Assembly: GCA_900763245.1 (NCBI GenBank)
Contig: CAAFJQ010000147.1
Location: forward strand, 1 to 21,151
DNA length: 21,151 bases
Source: Bacilli bacterium
GTDB lineage: Bacteria; Bacillota_I; Bacilli_A; RFN20; CAG-288
Direction: 5' to 3'
Every line of letters begins with the position of its first letter. Position 1 is the first letter of the stretch. Under the pieces are notes generated by a model that saw nothing but the letters and a program-made list of their open reading frames with translations, was not told where the DNA came from and made no database searches. This document shows positions 14,218 through 21,151 of this stretch, in pieces. The translations under genes and the position numbers were made by a program.

Positions 14218-14703
14218 CTAGGCTTTCTTTACTGTCTTTCTGACAGCAGTCTTTCTGGTTGTCTTCTTGACAGGCTTTTCTTCAACAATGACTTCTTCTT
14301 TGACTTCTTCTTTTTCGCCATTCATCTTATAGTCATCGCCGAAGACATCTTTCAAGGTCACCGGCTTCTTATTGTTGGCCATCTCGATGACTTTGGCCAT
14401 AGAGGAAGATTCCTCATAGGTCTTATCGGCAACGAAGATGAGATCAGGAGTCTTATAGATGGAAAGCTTCTTGCTGAGCATCGTTCTGATACGGCCTTTG
14501 TTGTTGTTCAAAAAGCGAACAACTTCATCAGTCTTATCAGGGTTGATATCTGAGACAAAGACTTTGCAATATGAATAATCGATTGTCATCTTCACTTCGT
14601 TAATTGAAACGAATTGAGTGACAGGATTCTTTAACTCATAGATGATGATCTCAGAGAGATCCTTCTGAATGACAGCCTGTACTCTACCTTTTTTATCAGC
14701 CAT
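14218..14703 (-). CDS. rbfA: 30S ribosome-binding factor A with charged C-terminal extension
   Basis: A 161-aa protein that binds immature 30S subunits and helps 16S rRNA 5'-end maturation. The N-terminal 115 or so residues are the RbfA KH-like domain: RVQAVIQKDLSEIIIYEL, FVSINEVKMTIDYSYCKVFV and RTMLSKKLSIYKTPDLIFV. The usual protein is about 110-125 aa. Here a tail of about 40 residues follows, acidic at first (GEKEEVKEEVIVEEKPV) and then Lys/Arg/Thr-rich (KKTTRKTAVRKTVKKA). The start overlaps the infB stop by 8 bases, with AGGAGG well placed upstream. It is the last gene of the operon; truB, its usual follower, is missing here and lies about 4 kb away on the other strand. Confidence 0.93.
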   Translation of the reverse strand: MADKKGRVQAVIQKDLSEIIIYELKNPVTQFVSINEVKMTIDYSYCKVFVSDINPDKTDEVVRFLNNNKGRIRTMLSKKLSIYKTPDLIFVADKTYEESSSMAKVIEMANNKKPVTLKDVFGDDYKMNGEKEEVKEEVIVEEKPVKKTTRKTAVRKTVKKA

Positions 14704-16513
14704 TTTTCACTTCCTCCTGACCGAAGGCCTCTAATAAGTCACCTTCCTGGAGATCGAATTTATCGGAGATGGTAAGACCGCATTCAAAGCCCAGATTGAC
14801 TTCCTTGGCATCATCCTTGAAACGCTTCAAGGAGGTGAGATGTGTCTTTAAGACCAGCTCTTTGTTGCGGAAGACACGGATTTCAGAGGTATTGGTGATC
14901 TTGCCGTCAGTGACATAGCAGCCGGCGATCTGACCGACTTTGCTGGCCTTGAAGAGAGAACGGACTTCGCAGTGTCCATAGATGACTTCTTCAAAGACAG
15001 GAGCGAGTGTACCTCTCATAGCGGCTTCGATATCCTCTAAGAGCTTGTAAATGATATTGTATTCACGGATTTCGACATTATCGGCTTTGGCCATGTCCTT
15101 GATTGCTGCGCTGACTTTGACCGAGAAGGCCAAGACGATTGCATGAGATGCAGAAGCCAAGACCAAGTCGCCCTGCGAGACATCACCAGAGGAGCAGTGG
15201 AGAATAGAAAGTTTGGCACCAGGAACATCGATCTTTTCCAAAGATGCCTTCAAAGCTTCTGCAGAACCCTGCGTATCGGCTTTGACAATAAGGTTGATGT
15301 TCTGACTTTCGCCGTTTGCGGCAGACTGTGCCAAATCGGCTAAGGAAACACCAGTATTGTTCTGGCCGATGAGAGCCTGTGCTCTCTTTTCGGCAGCTTC
15401 TCTTGCCTCGTGTTCGTCAGCGAAGGCCATAAAGCGGTCACCGGCGACAGGGACACCGGATAAACCGGTGACGGAGACAGGGGTGGAAGGACCTGCGCTC
15501 TTTAACATCTTATTGAATTCATTGGTCATCTTTCTGACTTTGCAGTAGTAAGGACCGATGGCTAAGGTATCGCCGACTTTAAGAGTCCCGTTCTGGACAA
15601 GAAGGGTAGCTTTGGCGCCTTCCTTCTTATCGAGTTCTGCTTCGATGACAGAACCGATAGCAGGACGGTCGTCTGTAGCCTTGAGTTCAAGCATTTCTGC
15701 AAGATCAAGGATACCTTCAAGAAGGGTATCGACGCCCTGATTTCTCTTCGCAGAGACAGGGAACATCATGACATCACCGCCCCAGTCTTCGGCAAGGACG
15801 CCTAAACCGGAGAGCTGCTGCTTGACTCTTTCGATCTGTGCAGCAGGCTTATCGATTTTATTGATTGCGACAATAATTGGAACATTTGCTGCTTTGGCGT
15901 GGTCAATCGCTTCGATAGTCTGCGGTTTGACACCATCATCAGCAGCGACAACAAGAACAACGATATCAGTCATGGAAGCACCGCGTGCACGCATGGCAGT
16001 GAAGGCTTCATGGCCAGGAGTATCGATAAAGGTAATCTTCTTTCCCTGAACGACTTTCTGATAGGCACCGATTTCCTGTGTGATGCCACCGTGTTCTCCG
16101 CCGGTGATATTGGAATGGCGGATGCAGTCGATCAATGTGGTCTTGCCATGGTCGACGTGTCCCATGATCGTGACGACAGGAGGACGGCTATCAGTATCGA
16201 CATCTTTGTCGAAAATGGCAACTTTGGTGAAATCATCGACAGCACCGCCGGCCTCTTTCTTGAAATCGAGTCCGTTTTCGATGCAGACTTCGGCAATCAA
16301 TTCATCGCTTAATACAGTATTAAGGGAAACCAATTTACCTTGCATCAAGAAACTCTTGATGGTATCAGTCGGTGAAATTCCAGTCTTTTTGCAAAGCTGG
16401 TCGAGCGTCAAGGTTCCGTTGTAGACAAAGACACCGTTCTGAACCTGACCTTGGACTTTCTTTCCAAAAGAAGACTTATTGCCGCCTTTTTTTGACATTT
16501 TTGATTTACTCAT
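14696..16513 (-). CDS. infB: Translation initiation factor IF-2
   Basis: A 605-aa GTPase that places initiator tRNA and joins the ribosomal subunits. The G-domain motifs are clear: GHVDHGKT at 118-125, GGITQ at 142-146, DTPGHE at 164-169, NKID at 218-221 and a SAK motif soon after. Domains II, III and IV follow. The N-terminal part is short (about 105 residues: a basic start, then a small IF2_N-like domain around 32-85 with LTLDQLCKKTGISPTDTIK), against 700 or more residues total in many Bacilli, so this is a compact IF-2. A strong GGGGGT ribosome site precedes the ATG. It is followed by rbfA with overlap and preceded by ylxQ 13 bases upstream. Confidence 0.97.
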   Translation of the reverse strand: MSKSKMSKKGGNKSSFGKKVQGQVQNGVFVYNGTLTLDQLCKKTGISPTDTIKSFLMQGKLVSLNTVLSDELIAEVCIENGLDFKKEAGGAVDDFTKVAIFDKDVDTDSRPPVVTIMGHVDHGKTTLIDCIRHSNITGGEHGGITQEIGAYQKVVQGKKITFIDTPGHEAFTAMRARGASMTDIVVLVVAADDGVKPQTIEAIDHAKAANVPIIVAINKIDKPAAQIERVKQQLSGLGVLAEDWGGDVMMFPVSAKRNQGVDTLLEGILDLAEMLELKATDDRPAIGSVIEAELDKKEGAKATLLVQNGTLKVGDTLAIGPYYCKVRKMTNEFNKMLKSAGPSTPVSVTGLSGVPVAGDRFMAFADEHEAREAAEKRAQALIGQNNTGVSLADLAQSAANGESQNINLIVKADTQGSAEALKASLEKIDVPGAKLSILHCSSGDVSQGDLVLASASHAIVLAFSVKVSAAIKDMAKADNVEIREYNIIYKLLEDIEAAMRGTLAPVFEEVIYGHCEVRSLFKASKVGQIAGCYVTDGKITNTSEIRVFRNKELVLKTHLTSLKRFKDDAKEVNLGFECGLTISDKFDLQEGDLLEAFGQEEVKNG

Positions 16514-16526
16514 TCGCTTACCCCCT

Positions 16527-16862
16527 TTATTGAATATCGTCTAATTCTTTCTTCATCGTCTCATATATGGCTTTCGCTAAGGATACATCTTTTACACCGA
16601 ATGCTTTCAGCTTATCATAGCCTAAGCATGTCTTTAAATTAAAACTTCCTGTATAACGGATAGAATGAAAGACTTTGTCCTGAGGTGCAATGTGGAGAAG
16701 CTTCTCTTCGTTCTTTTCAGAACATTCGGGAAGAATGACAAGAAGAGCGATTTTGGACAAAGACAGCTTTTCTTCCAATTTCATTCCGACATAGATGCTT
16801 CTCTTTTTCTGAGCAAAACCCAAATAAGCAGAAAGCTTATTTTCAATTTCCTCGTTTGACAT
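16527..16862 (-). CDS. ylxQ: L7Ae-family RNA-binding protein YlxQ
   Basis: A 111-aa protein between ylxR and infB, the standard place for the YlxQ/L7Ae-like kink-turn binder. The N-terminal SAYLGFAQKKRSIYVGMKLE matches the GLAxRAGKLxxGxE helix of the family, although K and R replace the usual AG. ALLVILPECSEKNEEKL corresponds to the strand with VxxAxDxS. It ends with a helix in the position expected for the family (DVSLAKAIYETMKKE). Its ATG lies 20 bases inside ylxR with GGAGG upstream. The protein is more diverged than typical YlxQ, and the assignment leans on context. Confidence 0.82.
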   Translation of the reverse strand: MSNEEIENKLSAYLGFAQKKRSIYVGMKLEEKLSLSKIALLVILPECSEKNEEKLLHIAPQDKVFHSIRYTGSFNLKTCLGYDKLKAFGVKDVSLAKAIYETMKKELDDIQ

Positions 16863-17109
16863 ATTCGATCATCTCCTCCATCAAAGCCTTTTCCTGAGAT
16901 TGTGGAACAATCTTGGATAATCTTTTCTTCTGAAACGTCTTTTTGATCTGCTCTTCGTCTTTTAAGACATAGACGCCTCTACCTTCCATATTGTAATCAA
17001 GATCGAGAACAACATTTCCGTCAGAAGCTTTGACAAGACGAAGGAGTCTCTCACGCGGATATTTCACGCGTGAGAGCAAATCCATTCTATAGACTACAAA
17101 TTCTTTCAC
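16843..17109 (-). CDS. ylxR: YlxR-family (DUF448) nucleic acid-binding protein
   Basis: An 88-aa protein directly after nusA and before ylxQ. The core YPRERLLRLVKASDGNVVLD and the hallmark GRGVYV (family GRGxYxC/V) are present. The usual N-terminal RKCVxxRxxxPKxEL is replaced by FVVYRMDLLSRVKYPRERLL, with no Cys. The start is taken as GTG at 17109, 5 bases past the nusA stop, with a weak purine stretch (GGAAAA) upstream. The first ATG (17085) would remove part of the conserved strand. It probably binds RNA or influences RNase P and transcription as suggested for other members; the exact role here is not shown. Confidence 0.83.
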   Translation of the reverse strand: MKEFVVYRMDLLSRVKYPRERLLRLVKASDGNVVLDLDYNMEGRGVYVLKDEEQIKKTFQKKRLSKIVPQSQEKALMEEMIEYVKRGN

Positions 17110-17114
17110 AATGA

Positions 17115-18989
17115 TTATTTTCCGGAATCGTCGCCATAATACTTGTCAGAATAATACTGATCAAGTTCGTCATCATCTTCATAATCCATATTGTCATCAT
17201 CTTCAGCCTGTTCATCCATCGCATCAAGTTCTTCCTGAGTGTAAATCGGCATAGCAGTTGCCTTAGAGGCTTCGCTGGTGACTTCCTTCTTCTCTTCCTC
17301 GTCCTCTCTCTTCTTTCTGCGATAAGAACGAGTTTCGCTAGGACCTTTCTTCTGTGTCAAAGCAGCTTCCAAAGCATCGAGAGAGATCTTCGGCTTGTTC
17401 ATGATTTCGATGTGCTCGACCTCTTCTTCCTTCTTTTCAGCAGGTTTTTCTTCGACAGGTTTTTCTTCAGTCACCGGTTCGCTGACCTTGGCTTCTTCTT
17501 CCTTTTCAACCGGTTTGACTTCTTCGACAACTTTTTCTTCCGGGTTAGAAGCAGCAGCAGGAGTCTCTTCCGGATTCATGGATTTGACTTCTTCATTCTG
17601 GATATCTTCTTCTTCGACATCGGTATCTTCAGCTGCAGGTGTTGTTGCCTCAACGGGTTTAACAGCCAATTCAGGATACATATTATCGACATTGCGCAGG
17701 ATTTCAGGAACCATCATGAACTTGATGCCCTGTTTCATGGCATCATCGATCTGAAGGACAGTGAGCTTGCACTTGGATAAGTGAGAAGCAAGACGAACGT
17801 TGGAACCATTGGAACCGATAGCGACACCCTGACCGCCATTGTTGACAATGACAGTGATCTGAGGATGTTCGTATTCTCTGTCGTTTTCGAATTCTTCGAA
17901 GTGAACATTCTTATCGAAGAAATCATCAGGGCATGTCATACCGATGACATCGGCAGGCTTCATGGCTTCCATGATCTGCATGGCCTTATTGGGATGCCAC
18001 TTGCAGAAGTCAAGCTTTTCTCCTCTTAAGATTGTGGAGATGCTTCTCTGACGGCTTGCTTCGGGACCGATGCAGGTTCCGACTGGATCGATAGCAGGAT
18101 TGGTGGACTCGACAAAGACCTTGCATCTTCTTCCAGGTTCACGGGCGATGCCCTTGACTTTGACGATGCCTTCTCCGACTTCAGGAATCTCTCTTTCCAT
18201 CAGCTTCTCAACGAACTTCGTGCTGGTTCTGTTGACATCAAGAGAGGTCGGGCTTCCGTTTTCAGAGACCTTTTCAAGATAGAAGAGGACATTGGTATCG
18301 GAAGTGGTGAAACGATCATTGGGCAAAAGCTTCTTGGAATCCTTCTTGATGAAGGTTGTGGCTTTGCCAAAGGAAAATTCATAATTTTGGTTTTCGTTGT
18401 CGGCCTTGATGACCTTGCCTTCGATAAGTCCGCCCATCTGATTCTTATAAGCGGTGAGAACAGCCTGTTTGCTGGCTTCTTTCAATTTGGAATTGAAAAG
18501 CTGCTTGACTCTTCTAGTCCACCACTTATCAAGCTTGGTGACATCGAAAGGAATCTCGACGATAGTTCCGTCTTCAGCATCCTTCTTAGTGAGGGTGTAG
18601 TAATCTTCAGGAGAGATCTGATAGGCATCATCAATGATTTCATCATCAGGAGTGATGACCTTGAGATCAAAGATCTTATAGTGCTTGAGATCTTCGGTGA
18701 AGACGACTTTGCACTGAATCTGAGTCTTAAGAAGCTCATTCTCTTCCTTGTTGTTCTTATCGCGAAGTTCAGGATAAGACCATTCAAGGTAGGCTGTCTT
18801 CATGCTATCGATAAGGATATCAGAGACAGTCTGCTGATCGATCATGTTTTCTTTTGTGACTTCAGCAATAGCAGTGGTAAAGCTATCAGCATCGACGTTG
18901 CCTAACTGTTCGGCATCCTTCTTCTTTGATTTCTTTCTTTTCGGTTTGATGACTTCTTCTTCGTTTAAAGCGTACTGTTCTTCAGACAT
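17115..18989 (-). CDS. nusA: Transcription termination/antitermination factor NusA with long acidic tail
   Basis: A 624-aa RNA polymerase-binding factor. The N-terminal polymerase-binding domain covers roughly 28-185 (TTAIAEVTKENMIDQQTVSD, then WTRRVKQLFNSKLKEASKQA). It is followed by an S1 domain (LIEGKVIKADNEN onward) and two KH domains with the hallmark GIAREPGRRCKVFV, DPVGTCIGPEASRQRSI and NNGGQGVAIGSNGSNVRLAS. Typical Firmicute NusA ends near residue 370-400. Here about 180 further residues are very rich in Glu, Lys, Pro and Asp, with repeated EEKPVEE-like units and a final DDDNMDYEDDDELDQYY. A basic patch (KPKRKKSKKKD) lies near the start. The ATG at 18989 has GGAGG 11 bases upstream; the in-frame ATG at 19007 spans that site and lacks its own. 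Confidence 0.94.
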   Translation of the reverse strand: MSEEQYALNEEEVIKPKRKKSKKKDAEQLGNVDADSFTTAIAEVTKENMIDQQTVSDILIDSMKTAYLEWSYPELRDKNNKEENELLKTQIQCKVVFTEDLKHYKIFDLKVITPDDEIIDDAYQISPEDYYTLTKKDAEDGTIVEIPFDVTKLDKWWTRRVKQLFNSKLKEASKQAVLTAYKNQMGGLIEGKVIKADNENQNYEFSFGKATTFIKKDSKKLLPNDRFTTSDTNVLFYLEKVSENGSPTSLDVNRTSTKFVEKLMEREIPEVGEGIVKVKGIAREPGRRCKVFVESTNPAIDPVGTCIGPEASRQRSISTILRGEKLDFCKWHPNKAMQIMEAMKPADVIGMTCPDDFFDKNVHFEEFENDREYEHPQITVIVNNGGQGVAIGSNGSNVRLASHLSKCKLTVLQIDDAMKQGIKFMMVPEILRNVDNMYPELAVKPVEATTPAAEDTDVEEEDIQNEEVKSMNPEETPAAASNPEEKVVEEVKPVEKEEEAKVSEPVTEEKPVEEKPAEKKEEEVEHIEIMNKPKISLDALEAALTQKKGPSETRSYRRKKREDEEEKKEVTSEASKATAMPIYTQEELDAMDEQAEDDDNMDYEDDDELDQYYSDKYYGDDSGK

Positions 18990-19015
18990 TTTGATTTTTT
19001 CCTCCATTTATATCT

Positions 19016-19477
19016 TTATGCTTTATAACCCATATGAATTGAATCGACATCATCTTCAGTCAGGACTTCATTCTTTTTTCTTCCTTTGATGAAGTGATGC
19101 AGGAATGCTTTCCCATTCTCGACTTTGTCTAACTGCATGAGAATGACATCGCCATTCTTCTTCAGTTTGACATCGAGCCAACGGGAGAGAAATCTCTCTA
19201 AAGAGTCAAACGGAATCTCTCTTTGACTTCCGCCGGAAGAGATGTCAAGGACATACCCTTCTTCTGAGGTGTCGATCTCATCGAGAAGCGGATTGACCTT
19301 ATCGGTGAACTTCTCAATCTCATCCATCGTGATTTCAAAATCACGATCGATAAGAACCTCCAGAACTGGCCCGTCCTCTTTTGAGACATAGTAGCGGGTA
19401 GAAACAAGGGTAAGACCTAATTCATCCGCAGCTTTCTGAAACATCTCTTTTGCTTTTTCTAATGTATTCTGATCCAT
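19016..19477 (-). CDS. rimP: Ribosome maturation factor RimP
   Basis: A 153-aa protein needed for 30S maturation, first gene of the operon. Visible family features are AADELGLTLVSTRYYVSKED near the start, EVLIDRDFEITMDEIEKF (the Vxxl-x-D strand), NPLLDEIDTSEEGYVLDISS with the SSGGSQREI motif (family SSPGxxRPL), and VKLKKNGDVILMQL for the C-terminal SH3-like domain. The ATG at 19477 has AAGGAGG seven bases before it. The frame continues upstream through the leader but without a ribosome site. The gene starts only 8-20 bases downstream of a strong terminator-like hairpin. Confidence 0.93.
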   Translation of the reverse strand: MDQNTLEKAKEMFQKAADELGLTLVSTRYYVSKEDGPVLEVLIDRDFEITMDEIEKFTDKVNPLLDEIDTSEEGYVLDISSGGSQREIPFDSLERFLSRWLDVKLKKNGDVILMQLDKVENGKAFLHHFIKGRKKNEVLTEDDVDSIHMGYKA

Positions 19478-19497
19478 TCTAACCTCCTTATAAGAGA

Positions 19498-19582
19498 AAG
19501 AGTGGACCCCCAAAAGGAAGTCCACTCTTAATTTTCGATTAAGAATGTGTGCCACAAAAATGGCTGTCAGTTTTCGCTGACA
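19498..19582 (-). promoter_or_regulatory. Hairpin-rich leader of the rimP-nusA-infB operon (possible attenuator)
   Basis: Three stems occur in order on the minus strand. A 5'-terminal stem is TGTCAG (19582..19577) with CTGACA (19570..19565). A second is TCTTAAT (19544..19538) with ATTAAGA (19532..19526). The third is a strong 10-bp stem, AAGAGTGGAC (19529..19520) with GTCCACTCTT (19507..19498), followed by a partly T-rich TCTCTT. The second and third stems share four bases, so they exclude one another, as in antiterminator/terminator pairs. The last stem ends just before the rimP ribosome site. Confidence 0.6.
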
Positions 19583-19587
19583 AGAGA

Positions 19588-19615
19588 ATTATACCATTTT
19601 TTTAAATCAGAACAA
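19588..19615 (-). promoter_or_regulatory. Promoter of the rimP-nusA-infB operon
   Basis: TTGTTC (19615..19610), a 16-base spacer and a perfect TATAAT (19593..19588) on the minus strand. The start would be at about 19581, right at the 5' stem of the leader. Confidence 0.75.
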
Positions 19616-19683
19616 GAACAAATGATTGGTTTTCAGTATTATTATTCCGTTTTAATAACCGTAACTTTTCATGATATGTATGC

Positions 19684-21151
19684 CTATCCGAAGATTTCGG
19701 TATAGGGTCTCATATCCGTAAGGGCGGAAACGTTCTCGTTCCACTGTCCGTCTATCTGCTGCATTGTAATACGTTTTGCGACGTCGATGACATCCTCTAC
19801 CGAATACTTCGTCGTCAGTCCCTTTTCCTTTATCTTTCCGAGAACTCTGTAATAGAGCATAAGGCTGATGTGGTTAAGGAACAGCCATCCATTGTAGGAA
19901 TCCGTTCTCTGCTTGTTGGATGCGAAGTTGCCAAGGACATGCTTGTACGCCTTGTTTCCGTCTTCGATCAGTTCCCTCTCCTTATAGATTCCGAAAAGCT
20001 CTTCAGGCTTCATATCGCGGTTCACGGAAAGGGCAATCGTTCCTGAATATTTCATGTCTTTCGCGATCTTCTCCTTCGTGAATTCCTCACTGGAATCCGA
20101 CATGCTGAGAGCATAGGCGGCATCCTCGTCTGCCTTCAGTGCCAGGTCAAGATACAGGACGACCATGTCCTTTCCTATCGTTTCATAGGCGGGAACATAG
20201 TCTTTCGGCCTCCTGCCTCTTTTCCTGACTTCCTTTTTCACGAATTCATATCTTTGGCATACATGATAGTAGATCGGACGGCCGTGATAGACGAAGACGT
20301 TCTTCCCGAACGGAACCACGGATTCTTCCTTCCCTTTCATGAATCCATAGTCTATCTCCTTGGAATCCCTTCTCAGAGGAGTGAGGAACGTCATTCCATT
20401 TTCTTTCAGTTCGGCAATGTTTTCTGCACTTCTGAACCCTTTGTCACAGATAAGGAATGCGTTCTTCATGCCAAGCTCTCTCACGCATGTGAGAATGTTG
20501 CTGATGTCCGGCTTGTTTCCGGCGAACGGCATGAAGTATACCGGCATCTTCTCCGGACGCAGCGAAAAGCAGTACATGAGATTGACCTGCGGATCCCATA
20601 TCTGCGAATGGTTGTAGCCGATTCTGGCAAGATCCACTTCCTTCGAATAGCATACAAGCCTTGTCCCATCGAAGATGAGATGCGTGGATTCCCCGACGTA
20701 TTTTCTCATGAACCTGAGCTGGAGGTCCCTCTGCCTTCCGATCCTTTCGGTGAGCCTTGAGACAGAGGCGGCGGACAGCGGAAGACCGGGACGTCGTACA
20801 GACTCATAGGAGCTTTCGTACGCGTTCCTTATTCTCTTCTCCGGCTGCTTCTCGATGACCCCGATCTTTCCGATGGCCATGATGAGAGCGGAGTCTTCTT
20901 CTCCGAAGACATCGGTAAGATTCTCCTTTATGTCCTTTCCCAGGATCTCTAGGAGATTGCTTGCCTCATATTCCAGAGGGGAGCCGACGGCCGGTCTTTG
21001 TGCGGGACCGACTTTTCTTTTGCCGACGACGATTCCCTTCTCTTCGTCAAGACGTCCGACATATGTCTTGGAGATGACTTTCGAACGCTGCTTTTCCCTG
21101 TCGTAACCGTACCTGACGTCATAGAGATAATATCTTTCTCCGACCTTCTGA
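19684..21151 (-). CDS. IS4/IS1634-type DDE transposase, partial at the right edge
   Basis: The frame is open from the right edge (488 codons visible); its start lies outside the window. The N-terminal part has YYLYDVRYGYDREKQRSKVI and SKTYVGRLDEEKGIV. The DDE core shows HLIFDGTRLVCYS (first Asp), NLMYCFSLRPEKMPVYFMPF with AGNKPD, AFLICDKGFRS (second Asp) and the YKERELIEDGNKAYKH motif (Glu). It ends in MRPYTEIFG at 19684. By eye the codon choice is more G/C-rich than in the neighbouring genes, suggesting recent arrival. The 3' end of the IS must lie between 19616 and 19683, but I see no terminal repeat there. Transcription points at the rimP operon. An internal ATG at 20880 is not the real start, because conserved sequence continues before it. 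Confidence 0.88.
   Translation of the reverse strand, partial: QKVGERYYLYDVRYGYDREKQRSKVISKTYVGRLDEEKGIVVGKRKVGPAQRPAVGSPLEYEASNLLEILGKDIKENLTDVFGEEDSALIMAIGKIGVIEKQPEKRIRNAYESSYESVRRPGLPLSAASVSRLTERIGRQRDLQLRFMRKYVGESTHLIFDGTRLVCYSKEVDLARIGYNHSQIWDPQVNLMYCFSLRPEKMPVYFMPFAGNKPDISNILTCVRELGMKNAFLICDKGFRSAENIAELKENGMTFLTPLRRDSKEIDYGFMKGKEESVVPFGKNVFVYHGRPIYYHVCQRYEFVKKEVRKRGRRPKDYVPAYETIGKDMVVLYLDLALKADEDAAYALSMSDSSEEFTKEKIAKDMKYSGTIALSVNRDMKPEELFGIYKERELIEDGNKAYKHVLGNFASNKQRTDSYNGWLFLNHISLMLYYRVLGKIKEKGLTTKYSVEDVIDVAKRITMQQIDGQWNENVSALTDMRPYTEIFG

Noticed and set aside
15143..16424. Several plus-strand open frames of 60-137 codons opposite infB
   Set aside because: They mirror the biased codon use of infB on the other strand, have no ribosome sites, and their sequences do not resemble proteins.
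17395..18905. Plus-strand frames of 119-172 codons opposite nusA, including Phe- and Ser-rich ones
   Set aside because: The low-complexity composition is the complement of the Glu/Lys-rich tail of NusA, and there are no start signals.

Overview
The window looks like a chromosomal segment from an anaerobic, moderately low-GC Firmicute. My best guess is a gut-dwelling relative of Erysipelotrichia and other walled Bacilli that sit near the Mollicutes, inferred from gene content and protein style rather than any marker search. TGA is used as a stop at the ends of several intact genes (BaiN-like, ribF, nrdG), so the standard bacterial code applies. An oxygen-sensitive class III ribonucleotide reductase (nrdD, nrdG) fits an anaerobe.

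Layout, left to right. (1) 1-144: the middle of a large serine recombinase with no N-terminal part, fused directly onto the 3' end of a 23S rRNA uracil methyltransferase gene (rlmD/rumA type) whose usual C-terminal extension seems to be cut off. (2) 125-4253, minus strand: a tight four-gene operon in which every junction overlaps: nitroreductase, BaiN/HI0933-type flavoprotein, an unidentified 372-aa protein, rlmD. (3) 4344-4736: rpsO with its own promoter, a structured leader and a terminator. (4) 4767-6725: a block bounded by perfect 27-bp inverted repeats. It holds four translationally coupled small genes, including DUF3990-like and DUF3791-like proteins, and a nested third repeat copy that outlines a 415-bp MITE-like unit. 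(5) 6726-8333: two interleaved inverted repeats (order A-B-A'-B') and a decayed AlbA_2/RecG-like regulator pseudogene. (6) 8499-11208, plus strand: ribokinase, then truB-ribF from a promoter that predicts a leaderless mRNA. (7) 11213-14016, minus strand: nrdD-nrdG, convergent with ribF through a bidirectional terminator. (8) 14218-19477, minus strand: rimP-nusA-ylxR-ylxQ-infB-rbfA with a promoter, a hairpin-rich leader and a strong terminator. (9) 19684 to the right edge: an IS4/IS1634-type transposase, cut by the window edge, reading toward the nusA operon.

The conserved translation and transcription genes usually run rimP-nusA-ylxR-ylxQ-infB-rbfA-truB-ribF-rpsO in Firmicutes. Here all are present within 15 kb but in three pieces: truB-ribF is flipped, nrdDG sits between it and rbfA, and the mobile or degraded material lies between it and rpsO. 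The accessory stretch 4.7-8.3 kb is the most likely home of something undescribed: a candidate toxin-antitoxin-like cassette packaged between transposon-like ends without its own transposase.
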